From an uncultured Lachnospiraceae bacterium (GTDB lineage Bacteria > Bacillota > Clostridia > Lachnospirales > Lachnospiraceae), in contig CAJUCN010000024.1 in assembly GCA_910585005.1 (NCBI GenBank), positions 1 to 35,650 of the forward strand: 35,650 nt of DNA, written 5' to 3'. The notes under the pieces were generated by a model. The model did not search any database and was not told the origin of the DNA. It saw only the letters and a list, made by a program, of their open reading frames with translations. This document shows, one piece after another, positions 6,664-13,710 of this stretch (positions within the stretch are counted from its first letter, which is position 1; each line of letters begins with the position of its first letter). Position numbers and translations under genes: made by a program.

Positions 6664-7962
6664 TCATATAGTTCTCTTAGATAAGTGCAGTATTGCTACA
6701 AACCATTTGTCTTGTTCCTGCACCTCAAAATCTCCTCCGTACTTGTTGGCTAAACTTTTGATAATACTTATCCCAAGCCCATGCCCTGGGGCATCCCCTT
6801 TCGTTGTAAGTATTTTGAACCCATCTCTTCTCAGCACCTGGTTCCATGTATTCCTCACTTCAAAACGGACAATATACTTGCTTCCCATAAACAGCCTGGC
6901 TTCTACTTGACGACAATCTTCCGCACATTTACCTGACGCTTCTATCGCATTATCCAAAATATTCCCAAATAAAGAGATCATATCAACATCCTGCATAAAA
7001 TCTATACAGATATTTTCTTCCGCCTTAACCGAAAACTTCACTCCATATGCTTCTGCTTTTTGGTTACATACTATAAAAATAGAATTTAATACAGCATTCC
7101 CAACATATACCCTCTTGTCTGCTTCTTCCTTGATCTGTCCTTCTACTTCGTCTACAATATTGATGATTATCCTGTTTTCGCCTTCTGATGCTAAATTTCT
7201 GATCTGATAAAAGTAACGATGAAAGTCATGCATATATTTCCTATATACTTGGTTTAATTTCTCCATATTATCAAAATTGACTTTGTCCAGATCTTGTTTC
7301 AATAACGCTAATTCTGTCATCTTCATTTGGTTCATTGCCACAGTAAAATGTGCCAGGATAACAAAAATTGCCGCATTTGCAAAATAAAGAAGTACCGAAC
7401 CTGTACACATCAAAACTTGTAAATTCTTAGCGTTCGGGAAATCAATATATACAAAGCTAAATAAAATCATTATAGAGGCAATTGGCATAATTAAAAGACA
7501 CCAATCCCCTCGGGTGGTTTCTGGTAATTCCAATTTTCTAGTATACTTTCCCAAACAAAATAGAAGGAAAAAGGAAAAGAAATACTCAACAACTAAAAGG
7601 CTATATTCATTTAACAAAAAAGGCAATATCTGCATTTGCAAATTCAAGTCAATCAAAAACATATAAAGCAACTGAAATACCAACTCACGCCCACATCCAA
7701 ATATAATATGATAAACAAAAGTATAAACAATTGCTCTGTATCCTGATATTTTAAGCGTAACAAATGCAAACACGATAAGTGGAATCGGGACGCCAAAAAA
7801 ATTCAACCATGGATCGCCCAAACTATTGATCCCCCACACACCCATTACTGCCGCTAATCCCCATATACCTAAATGGATCTTATCAGCCTTACTTTTAAAT
7901 AAATTATGGATAAATATGTAAAATGCCGCTACATCAAGTCCTGCAAACAACAATTTGACCAT
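6664..7962 (-). CDS. agrC: AgrC-like sensor histidine kinase (GHKL/HATPase type)
   Basis: The 432-residue protein has about six N-terminal membrane segments (to residue 210), which in AgrC bind the peptide signal, then a coiled linker. The phosphoacceptor motif is YMHDFHRYF with H245. The ATPase has an N-box at 334-341 (NILDNAIEA) and a G-box at 393-398 (GHGLGI). It should phosphorylate the LytTR regulator encoded just upstream. The start at 7962 follows GGGAGATAAA and overlaps the end region of the regulator gene, so the two are coupled. Confidence 0.92.
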   Translation of the reverse strand: MVKLLFAGLDVAAFYIFIHNLFKSKADKIHLGIWGLAAVMGVWGINSLGDPWLNFFGVPIPLIVFAFVTLKISGYRAIVYTFVYHIIFGCGRELVFQLLYMFLIDLNLQMQILPFLLNEYSLLVVEYFFSFFLLFCLGKYTRKLELPETTRGDWCLLIMPIASIMILFSFVYIDFPNAKNLQVLMCTGSVLLYFANAAIFVILAHFTVAMNQMKMTELALLKQDLDKVNFDNMEKLNQVYRKYMHDFHRYFYQIRNLASEGENRIIINIVDEVEGQIKEEADKRVYVGNAVLNSIFIVCNQKAEAYGVKFSVKAEENICIDFMQDVDMISLFGNILDNAIEASGKCAEDCRQVEARLFMGSKYIVRFEVRNTWNQVLRRDGFKILTTKGDAPGHGLGISIIKSLANKYGGDFEVQEQDKWFVAILHLSKRTI

Positions 7963-7963
7963 T

Positions 7964-8734
7964 TTATCTCCCGTACTTCGCCCCGTAAAACTCTCTTTTT
8001 ACCCTGTTAAACTCCGTCATTTTTCCACGGGATATCCTAAGCGCCGTTTCCTCATACCCTTCCATCCGCAGTTCCCCTTCCCCAAGACAAACGACATATT
8101 TCAGATTTACAATGTAACTGTCATGAGGATATCCAAACCCATAAGGCTGAAAATCCCGGTAAATATCCATTAATTTGGAAGACGCCTTGACATTCGGCCT
8201 TTTTTTATCGTCCCATTCCAAATGATATTTTCTGGCAGCCGCCTCCGAAATGTACACACGGACAGATTTATTTCCTTTTTCTACATAAACGATCTCATTT
8301 ACCTTTAAAAAGACCGACTTCGTCCCTATCCTTACTTTTAACATAGGGATATCCGCTTCCGCCGCCATCTTATCAAGCGTCTCCGAAAGATTCCTGTCAA
8401 GTTCCTCTTCCTTCATATTCTTTTTGATAAAGCGGAACGGCTGAACCATTACACTATGCGGCGTTGGATCGGCATATCCCGTAAAAAAAGCCAAGACAAC
8501 ATGATCGTCTATTTTACGGATCTCTTCCGCCGTCTGCTCCCCATCAAGCCCGTCCATGTATACATCCATAAAGATCAAAGAAAAATTAATTTCCTTCGCC
8601 GCCGATAACAGTTCTTCTCCTGAGTGGTATTTATGAAATCTTATCTTATCCTGATACTTCTTAAGCCGCCTGATCCTTTTTATCAAAAAGTCGGCATCCT
8701 TGGAAACATCATCACATATCGCAATATCGTACAC
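7964..8734 (-). CDS. agrA: AgrA-like response regulator with LytTR DNA-binding domain
   Basis: The 256-residue regulator has a receiver domain (acidic pair D8-D9, phosphoacceptor D57 in LIFMDVYMDG) and a C-terminal LytTR domain from about residue 135, recognisable by VFLKVNEIVYVEKGNKSVRV and the closing FNRVKREF. It should act on agr and other promoters when phosphorylated by the kinase encoded next. The start codon is GTG at 8734, preceded by GGAG at 10-nt spacing; no in-frame ATG gives a better fit. Only 30 bp separate it from the XRE gene upstream. Confidence 0.92.
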   Translation of the reverse strand: MYDIAICDDVSKDADFLIKRIRRLKKYQDKIRFHKYHSGEELLSAAKEINFSLIFMDVYMDGLDGEQTAEEIRKIDDHVVLAFFTGYADPTPHSVMVQPFRFIKKNMKEEELDRNLSETLDKMAAEADIPMLKVRIGTKSVFLKVNEIVYVEKGNKSVRVYISEAAARKYHLEWDDKKRPNVKASSKLMDIYRDFQPYGFGYPHDSYIVNLKYVVCLGEGELRMEGYEETALRISRGKMTEFNRVKREFYGAKYGR

Positions 8735-8764
8735 TCTTTATCTTCTCCGTATTTTCCACATACA

Positions 8765-9082
8765 TCAGTTCTTCAGCATTGCATCGATTACAGCAAATAT
8801 CTGCCTGCGCTTTTCTTCCGGCAGCCCATCCAGTTTATCCAGATATCTGCTCATCCGCACCCGATAGCCTGTATTCGTCAGATCCTCCAACGCCACGTCT
8901 GCAGACATTCCAAGCGCATTGATAATCCGTATAAAGGATGCCAGCTTCGGAATCTTTTCACCACGTTCAATTGCCCCTATATAAGTTTCCGTCAAGCCAA
9001 CTGCATTCCCCAAATCTTCTTGTGTCCATGACTTTTGCAAACGTCTTTCCCTGATATGTTTTCCTATACTTGATAGATCCAT
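8765..9082 (-). CDS. XRE-family transcriptional regulator, first gene of the agr operon
   Basis: The 105-residue protein has an N-terminal helix-turn-helix (SIGKHIRERRLQKSWTQEDL, then VGLTETYIGAIERGEKIPK) and a helical C-terminal tail (LPEEKRRQIFAVIDAMLKN). ATG 9082 was chosen over ATG 9088 because GGAGG would touch the latter, but lies 7 nt before 9082. It is read with the agr genes and probably controls its own promoter and perhaps the quorum operon; the cluster of CTAAT half-sites upstream supports this. Confidence 0.88.
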   Translation of the reverse strand: MDLSSIGKHIRERRLQKSWTQEDLGNAVGLTETYIGAIERGEKIPKLASFIRIINALGMSADVALEDLTNTGYRVRMSRYLDKLDGLPEEKRRQIFAVIDAMLKN

Positions 9083-9095
9083 AAGCATACCTCCT

Positions 9096-9138
9096 CTAAT
9101 AGATATTTTCTTACCCTATTAGGATATCCAAACCTAAT
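9096..9138. promoter_or_regulatory. CTAAT/ATTAG half-site cluster, candidate XRE operator
   Basis: Three half-sites lie directly upstream of the XRE gene: CTAATAG (9096-9102), CTATTAGG (9116-9123) and CCTAAT (9133-9138). The outer pairs form two overlapping inverted repeats: CTAATAG/CTATTAG with a 13-nt centre and ATTAGG/CCTAAT with a 9-nt centre. This is the expected look of an autoregulatory operator for the adjacent helix-turn-helix protein. Binding is inferred. Confidence 0.5.
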
Positions 9139-9211
9139 CTGTTTATGAACAAACCAGAAGGAAGACACCCATTCTATCAGAGTGGATTTTGCCCGTTTTC
9201 TCAAGTAATTT

Positions 9212-9258
9212 AAGTCAAATAGGGCCGGCAGGTACGTCTGCCGGCCCTATTTGGCTTA
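9212..9258 (-). terminator. Strong hairpin terminator after the aldo/keto reductase
   Basis: Perfect 16-bp arms (9216-9231 and 9238-9253) with the loop GTACGT are extended by further pairs after one mismatch. The hairpin lies 10 bp beyond the reductase stop and before the agr operon promoter, so it should insulate the two units. There is no long T run on either side, only a weakly T-rich flank leftwards. Confidence 0.75.
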
Positions 9259-9267
9259 GAAAATTAT

Positions 9268-10404
9268 TTACAGCATCATTTCCTTTTTGTCCAGATCTGC
9301 CTGAACTTTCTTTAGATCCTCCCGGATCGCTATCTTCTGGGGACATTGCGCCTCGCACTTTCCACACTGGACACAATTTACAGGTTTATGTGCATCTCCC
9401 AATGATACTTCCCAATTCCAGCTTACAGCATTGTAATTCTGATACATATGGTAGGTATTCCACGCTGCAAAACATCCCGGAATATCCACTCCAGCCGGGC
9501 ACGGCATACAATATCTGCATCCGGTACAGCCATTCTGCACCCGGCTTCTTAAGATTTCCGTCACCTGCCTGATAACCTCCTGCTCTTTTTCAGATAACGG
9601 CTTAAAATCTTTAAACGTACGAAGATTATCCTCCACCTGCTCCATAGAAGACATTCCGCTTAAGATCACCTTTACCCCGGGAAGGCTGCCTACCCAGCGC
9701 AGAGCATAGGATGCCGGAGTTGCCTCCTGATCCAGCTCTTTTAATTTCGCCGTAATATCTTCTGCAAAGACCGCCAGCGAACCGCCTTTAACCGGCTCCA
9801 TGACCACCACCGGGATCCCTTTGTCTACGGCTAACTGATAACCTTTAAGCCCCGCCTGTTCTTCGGCATCCATGTAATTTAACTGGATCTGGCAAAAATC
9901 CCAGTCACAATAATTCAGGATCTCCTCAAATACCTCATACTTATCGTGGAAGGAAAAACCCATATACCTGATCTTTCCCTGCTTCTTTAATTCAGCCAGA
10001 CGCTCTACGCATCCAATCTTTACCATCTTGTCCCAGCGTTCCTTGCCCATGGCATGCATCAGATAAAAATCAATATGGTCTGTCTGGAGCTTTGAAAGCT
10101 GCTCCTCCAGATATTTATCCACATCCTCCACAGTATTTACCAGCCAGACCGGCAGCTTGGTTGCCAGATAATAGGAATTCCTGTCATACTTCTTTAACAC
10201 ATTTCCAACCACAACTTCGCTTTGGCCATCATGGTAAGGGTAAGCGGTATCTATGTAATTTACCCCTTCCGAAATCGCCTTATCGATCATCTTCTGCGTC
10301 AGCGCCTCGTCAATCTTTCCCTCTGGTGTCTGGGGAAAGCGCATACAGCCAAACCCCAGCAAAGAGGTCTCCACGCCTAGCTTTTCCATACTTCTCATTT
10401 TCAT
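9268..10404 (-). CDS. Aldo/keto reductase with C-terminal [4Fe-4S] ferredoxin domain
   Basis: The 378-residue protein has an AKR barrel: GFGCMRFP at the N-terminus, the active-site D and Y in YIDTAYPYHDGQSE, the lysine in YLATKLP and the histidine in DFYLMHAMG. A C-terminal domain carries two cysteine clusters (CTGCRYCMPCPAGVDIP and CVQCGKCEAQCP) for iron-sulfur binding. It should be a cytoplasmic oxidoreductase that links NAD(P)H and ferredoxin-type electron transfer; the substrate cannot be told. ATG 10404 gives 9-nt spacing to AGGAGG; ATG 10410 is possible but only 3 nt away. It lies 24 bp after aspS and is probably co-transcribed. Confidence 0.92.
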   Translation of the reverse strand: MKMRSMEKLGVETSLLGFGCMRFPQTPEGKIDEALTQKMIDKAISEGVNYIDTAYPYHDGQSEVVVGNVLKKYDRNSYYLATKLPVWLVNTVEDVDKYLEEQLSKLQTDHIDFYLMHAMGKERWDKMVKIGCVERLAELKKQGKIRYMGFSFHDKYEVFEEILNYCDWDFCQIQLNYMDAEEQAGLKGYQLAVDKGIPVVVMEPVKGGSLAVFAEDITAKLKELDQEATPASYALRWVGSLPGVKVILSGMSSMEQVEDNLRTFKDFKPLSEKEQEVIRQVTEILRSRVQNGCTGCRYCMPCPAGVDIPGCFAAWNTYHMYQNYNAVSWNWEVSLGDAHKPVNCVQCGKCEAQCPQKIAIREDLKKVQADLDKKEMML

Positions 10405-10428
10405 AATCATAACCCTCCTGTCTTTGTT

Positions 10429-12198
10429 TTATGATAAAGCGCCTTCCGGCAAATCCAGCTTAATATGCACATCCTTAAGCTGCTTCTCATCCACTTCGGA
10501 AGGAGCCCCCATCATCACATCCTGAGCTGTCTTGTTCATAGGGAATGGAATAATCTCACGGATACTTTCCTCCCCGGCGATCAGCATGACCATCCTGTCT
10601 ACCCCTGGGGCAATCCCTGCATGCGGCGGCGCACCGTAGCAGAAAGCGTTATACATAGCCGGGAATTTCGCTTTTACATCCTTTTCCTCAAGCCCGACAA
10701 TCTGGAATGCCTTCACCATGATTTCCGGGTCATGGTTCCGTACCGCCCCGGAAGAAAGCTCTACACCGTTACATACCAGGTCATACTGATAGGCATATAT
10801 ATCCAAGGGATCCTTACTTTCCAACGCTTCCATTCCGCCTTGAGGCATGGAAAAAGGATTATGGCAGAATTCCAGTTCCCCGGATTCCTCCCCAATCTCA
10901 TACATAGGAAAATCCACAATCCAGCAGAATTCGTAGCATTCTTTCTTCATATGCACATCGCTTGCCATGCCAAGGAATTTCCGTAACACTCCGGCAGTCT
11001 TTTGGGCGTCAGACTTTTTGCCAGCGCTAAGCCCAATGAAATCACCGTTCTTAAGGCCAAGCGCCTCTATCACCTGCTGTTTCCTATCCTGAAGGAATTT
11101 GGAAATACCGCCTGTTAATTCCCCGTTTTCATCTAGTTTAAACCAATATGCCTTCTGGCCGCTCTGCACTTCCACATCCGCACAAATCTTGTCAATCACC
11201 TTCCTGGTAGCGCTAAACCGATCCACCACGATTGCCTTTACCGTCTGCCCTTCAAAAGGCCCGAAGCCGCAGTCACTCATACACTGTGTCGCGTCCTGCA
11301 CCAACAAGTCAATACGAAGATCCGGCTTATCGGAACCGTACTTTTCCATAGCGTCCTTATATGATATCCTTGCAAAAGGGGCTGTAGATGCCGCCTTATA
11401 TTTGCCATATTGGGCAAAGATGGGAGGAAGTACGTCCTCGATCACCCCGAACACATCCTCCTGGGAAGCAAAAGCCATCTCCATATCAAGCTGATAAAAC
11501 TCACCCGGAGAACGATCCGCCCTTGCATCCTCGTCACGAAAACAAGGAGCAACCTGAAAATACCGGTCAAACCCCGACGTCATCAGAAGCTGCTTAAACT
11601 GCTGGGGCGCCTGGGGCAGTGCGTAAAACTTTCCTGGATGGTTCCTTGCCGGCACCAGATAATCCCTTGCCCCCTCCGGTGAGGAACAGGTGAGGATGGG
11701 TGTGGTAATCTCCAAAAAGTCATGATCCGTCATGCGTTTCCTGATCTCCGCCACCACTTTACTGCGGAGCACGATCTTCTCCTTCACGGCCGGATTACGC
11801 AGATCCAGATACCGATATTTCAACCGCACCGACTCGTCCGCCTCTTTGGAACGGTTCACTTCAAAGGGAAGTTCATTGTAGATACACTTGCCAAGAACGG
11901 TAATCTCCTCAGGAACTACCTCAATGTCTCCCGTGGCAAGCTGGCCATTCTTGCTGGAACGCTCCCGCACAACGCCAGTCACAGAAAGGGTGGACTCATT
12001 GTTAACGCCGGAGAGCTTATCCATCATCTCCTCCGTCTCCACCACGACCTGCGTCACTCCATAAAAATCCCGTAAAATTAAAAATCCAAGGTTCTTACTA
12101 ACCTTACGCATGTTGTCATACCAGCCTACAATCGTAACCTTCTGGCCCACATGCTCCATCCTTAACTGATTACATGTATGTGTCCTTAACTGTACCAT
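10429..12198 (-). CDS. aspS: Aspartate--tRNA ligase
   Basis: AspRS charges tRNA-Asp with aspartate. The 589-residue length fits the bacterial type: N-terminal OB fold (VGQKVTIVGWYDNMRKVSKN), class II core, the inserted GAD domain in the middle, and C-terminal motif 3 (GIAPGVDRMVMLIAG). Motif 2 reads FRDEDARADRSPGEFYQLD rather than the more common RQPEFTQID, marking a known variant branch of the family. ATG 12198 has GGAG 5 nt upstream. A promoter is visible at 12221-12249. Confidence 0.97.
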   Translation of the reverse strand: MVQLRTHTCNQLRMEHVGQKVTIVGWYDNMRKVSKNLGFLILRDFYGVTQVVVETEEMMDKLSGVNNESTLSVTGVVRERSSKNGQLATGDIEVVPEEITVLGKCIYNELPFEVNRSKEADESVRLKYRYLDLRNPAVKEKIVLRSKVVAEIRKRMTDHDFLEITTPILTCSSPEGARDYLVPARNHPGKFYALPQAPQQFKQLLMTSGFDRYFQVAPCFRDEDARADRSPGEFYQLDMEMAFASQEDVFGVIEDVLPPIFAQYGKYKAASTAPFARISYKDAMEKYGSDKPDLRIDLLVQDATQCMSDCGFGPFEGQTVKAIVVDRFSATRKVIDKICADVEVQSGQKAYWFKLDENGELTGGISKFLQDRKQQVIEALGLKNGDFIGLSAGKKSDAQKTAGVLRKFLGMASDVHMKKECYEFCWIVDFPMYEIGEESGELEFCHNPFSMPQGGMEALESKDPLDIYAYQYDLVCNGVELSSGAVRNHDPEIMVKAFQIVGLEEKDVKAKFPAMYNAFCYGAPPHAGIAPGVDRMVMLIAGEESIREIIPFPMNKTAQDVMMGAPSEVDEKQLKDVHIKLDLPEGALS

Positions 12199-12220
12199 AA
12201 CTACTCCTTTATCCGTTTAT

Positions 12221-12249
12221 TTTGTATCATTTCAACACTTTCTGGTCAA
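12221..12249 (-). promoter_or_regulatory. Promoter of aspS
   Basis: On the minus strand TTGACC (12249-12244) and TACAAA (12226-12221) are separated by 17 bp, a good sigma-A pattern, and lie 23 bp before the aspS start. No T-box leader fits in the short untranslated region. Confidence 0.6.
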
Positions 12250-12329
12250 AAACAACTATCTCCGCTAATCCCTTTTGCTTTTTCCCGTTACCGCCCATTA
12301 TATCATAAACTATCCGAAAGAAACAGCCC

Positions 12330-12755
12330 TTAAATTTCCCGGTTTTGTTCCTGCCAGCTTACCATATCCGCCAATGTAATCCCATCCACAACACTGTTTA
12401 CCGCTTCAAGGATCTTTTCCCAGATAACCACTGTGGCACACCCTTCCTTACGTCCACATCCTTCCGGGTTCTCCCCTACGCATCCTACTGGCGCAAGATC
12501 CCCCTCCGTCAGCCGTAAGATCTCCCCGACTGTATATTCCTCCGGGCTTCTGGTGAGCAGGTAACCGCCCTGGGCTCCCCGGATGCTCTTTACAAACCCA
12601 GCCCTGTTCAGGAGGGAAATGATCTGCTCCAAATATTTCTCTGAAATTTGCTGCCTCCTGGCAGTATCCTTAAGGCTTATAGGCGTTCCTGTATCATGGA
12701 CTGCCAAATCCAGCATCAGCCTTAACGCATACCTTCCCTTTGTGGATATCTTCAT
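12330..12755 (-). CDS. Rrf2-family transcriptional regulator with three clustered cysteines
   Basis: The 141-residue protein starts MKISTKGRYALRLMLDLAVH, the classic Rrf2 winged-helix entry, followed by the recognition region (ISEKYLEQIISLLNRAGFVK, SIRGAQGGY). Three cysteines occur in CVGENPEGCGRKEGC (spacing C-x7-C-x5-C), resembling the [2Fe-2S] ligands of IscR (C-x5-C-x5-C). It may sense iron-sulfur status, oxygen or nitric oxide. ATG 12755 has AGGTGGG 7 nt upstream; the longer open frame upstream lies in the promoter. It is divergent from a GNAT gene with which it shares a dyad. Confidence 0.92.
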   Translation of the reverse strand: MKISTKGRYALRLMLDLAVHDTGTPISLKDTARRQQISEKYLEQIISLLNRAGFVKSIRGAQGGYLLTRSPEEYTVGEILRLTEGDLAPVGCVGENPEGCGRKEGCATVVIWEKILEAVNSVVDGITLADMVSWQEQNREI

Positions 12756-12795
12756 GCTTGTTCCCACCTTTTCATTTCCGACTATTTTCATATGG

Positions 12796-12824
12796 ATTGT
12801 ATATTTTATCCTGGGGGATGTCAA
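12796..12824 (-). promoter_or_regulatory. Promoter of the Rrf2 regulator
   Basis: On the minus strand a perfect TTGACA (12824-12819) and TACAAT (12801-12796) are separated by 17 bp. Transcription would start about 30 bp before the regulator ATG. Confidence 0.8.
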
Positions 12825-12840
12825 GGCTTGACGAAGCCTT
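12823..12840. promoter_or_regulatory. Palindrome between divergent promoters, candidate Rrf2 operator
   Basis: AAGGCTT (12823-12829) and AAGCCTT (12834-12840) form a perfect 7-bp dyad around GACG. It overlaps the -35 boxes of both the Rrf2 promoter and the GNAT promoter, so one bound protein could silence both. Binding by the adjacent Rrf2 protein is inferred from position. Confidence 0.55.
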
Positions 12841-12856
12841 CTTATCATATTATCAT
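12828..12856 (+). promoter_or_regulatory. Promoter of the GNAT acetyltransferase
   Basis: TTGACG (12828-12833) and TATCAT (12851-12856) are separated by 17 bp. The start site would be near 12863, about 49 bp before the ATG at 12912. Confidence 0.7.
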
Positions 12857-12911
12857 GAATGATTGAGAGGGATACCATATCAGAAGTCCCAAAGATAAGA
12901 AAGGAAACTCT

Positions 12912-13382
12912 ATGGAAATCAGACGTGCAAAAGAACAGGATATGGACGGAATCAACAAGCTTCTTCTTCAAGTATGCCTGGTCCATCATACGGGCCGGCC
13001 CGACCTTTTTAAATATGGGGCCAAAAAATACACCGATAAAGAGTTAAAAGCAATCATTCACGATGACAAACGCCCTATCTTTACCGCTGTAGACCAGGAT
13101 GGCGCTGTCCTTGGATATGCTTTCTGTATTTTTCAACAGCACATTGGAGACAACATCCTGACCGATATCAAGACTCTTTATATTGATGACCTGTGTGTGG
13201 ATGAAACCATCCGCGGCAAACACATTGGCAGCCGCCTTTACCAGCATGTCCTTGCCTATGCCAAGGACAACGGCTGCTATAATGTCACCTTAAATGTCTG
13301 GAGCTGTAATGAATCCGCCATGAAATTTTATCAGTCCTGCGGGCTGAAACCCCAAAAGGTGGGAATGGAGACTCTATTATAA
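12912..13382 (+). CDS. GNAT-family N-acetyltransferase
   Basis: The 156-residue protein has the GNAT fold: N-terminal MEIRRAKEQDMDGINKLL, the beta-4 strand region LYIDDLCVDETIRGKHIGSR with the acetyl-CoA pyrophosphate loop RGKHIG, and the C-terminal NVWSCNESAMKFYQSCGL. It should transfer an acetyl group from acetyl-CoA to an amine; the substrate is unknown. AAAGGAAA lies 4 nt before ATG 12912. It is transcribed divergently from the Rrf2 gene, which probably controls it. A hairpin follows the stop. Confidence 0.92.
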   Translation: MEIRRAKEQDMDGINKLLLQVCLVHHTGRPDLFKYGAKKYTDKELKAIIHDDKRPIFTAVDQDGAVLGYAFCIFQQHIGDNILTDIKTLYIDDLCVDETIRGKHIGSRLYQHVLAYAKDNGCYNVTLNVWSCNESAMKFYQSCGLKPQKVGMETLL

Positions 13383-13387
13383 CCAAG

Positions 13388-13426
13388 GCTGCGAAATGCA
13401 GCAAAGGATCCTGCTTGCAGGATCCT
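13388..13426. terminator. Paired hairpins between convergent genes
   Basis: Two stems lie side by side: GCTGC/GCAGC (13388-13402) and the 10-bp AGGATCCTGC/GCAGGATCCT (13405-13426) with a TT centre. They sit between the GNAT gene and the convergent small gene at 13440 and probably act as a bidirectional terminator. Read leftwards, TTTGCTGCATTT follows the larger stem. Confidence 0.6.
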
Positions 13427-13439
13427 CCCACTGTCAGGA

Positions 13440-13691
13440 TTACCCTTTTAACCCTCTTGACTGACGGTCCATATCTTCCACCACAATATCATAAATTTCC
13501 CCAATGGAAGCGCAATACTCAAGCACCTTCCAGGGTTCATTGGTATGGAAATGTATCTTAATTAATTCCTCATCCCCCACCGCCAGAAGACAGTCCCCTT
13601 TAAAATTCTCTGTAAAATACTCAGAGATCACATCCTCATCCAAATTTTCGCCCTCGATCAGCAATTGCGTATCATACTTAAATTCCAACAT
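13440..13691 (-). CDS. Small stand-alone protein resembling the middle domain of FakA/YloV (DAK2-type)
   Basis: The 83 residues resemble the middle part of FakA, the ATP-binding subunit of fatty-acid kinase: YDTQLLIEGENLDEDVISEY, GDCLLAVGDEELIKIHFHTN, PWKVLEYCASIGEIYDIVVE. The kinase (DhaL) and C-terminal lobes are absent. The good site GGAGGAA before ATG 13691 and the intact frame suggest a real short gene rather than debris. In full FakA this region follows the nucleotide-binding domain and carries a metal/His motif (HxHT), kept here as HFHT. Its role alone is unknown. It is the last gene of the barnase/GGDEF operon. Confidence 0.75.
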   Translation of the reverse strand: MLEFKYDTQLLIEGENLDEDVISEYFTENFKGDCLLAVGDEELIKIHFHTNEPWKVLEYCASIGEIYDIVVEDMDRQSRGLKG

Positions 13692-13710
13692 CGCTCTTCC
13701 TCCATTTCTT

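Noticed and set aside
9212..9258. Long palindrome considered as a dispersed REP-like element
   Set aside because: Only one copy is visible in the window and it lies exactly at a gene end, so a terminator is the simpler reading.
12199..12329. T-box leader before aspS
   Set aside because: A sigma-A promoter lies only 23 bp before the start codon, leaving no room for a T-box, and no conserved T-box motif was seen.
12756..12989. N-terminal extension of the Rrf2 regulator
   Set aside because: The extension crosses both divergent promoters and the GNAT gene start; Rrf2 proteins begin at MKISTKGRYAL.
13405..13426. Perfect palindrome with two BamHI-type GGATCC cores, considered as a recombination or cloning artefact
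   Set aside because: Its place between two convergent genes and the second stem beside it fit a natural terminator better.
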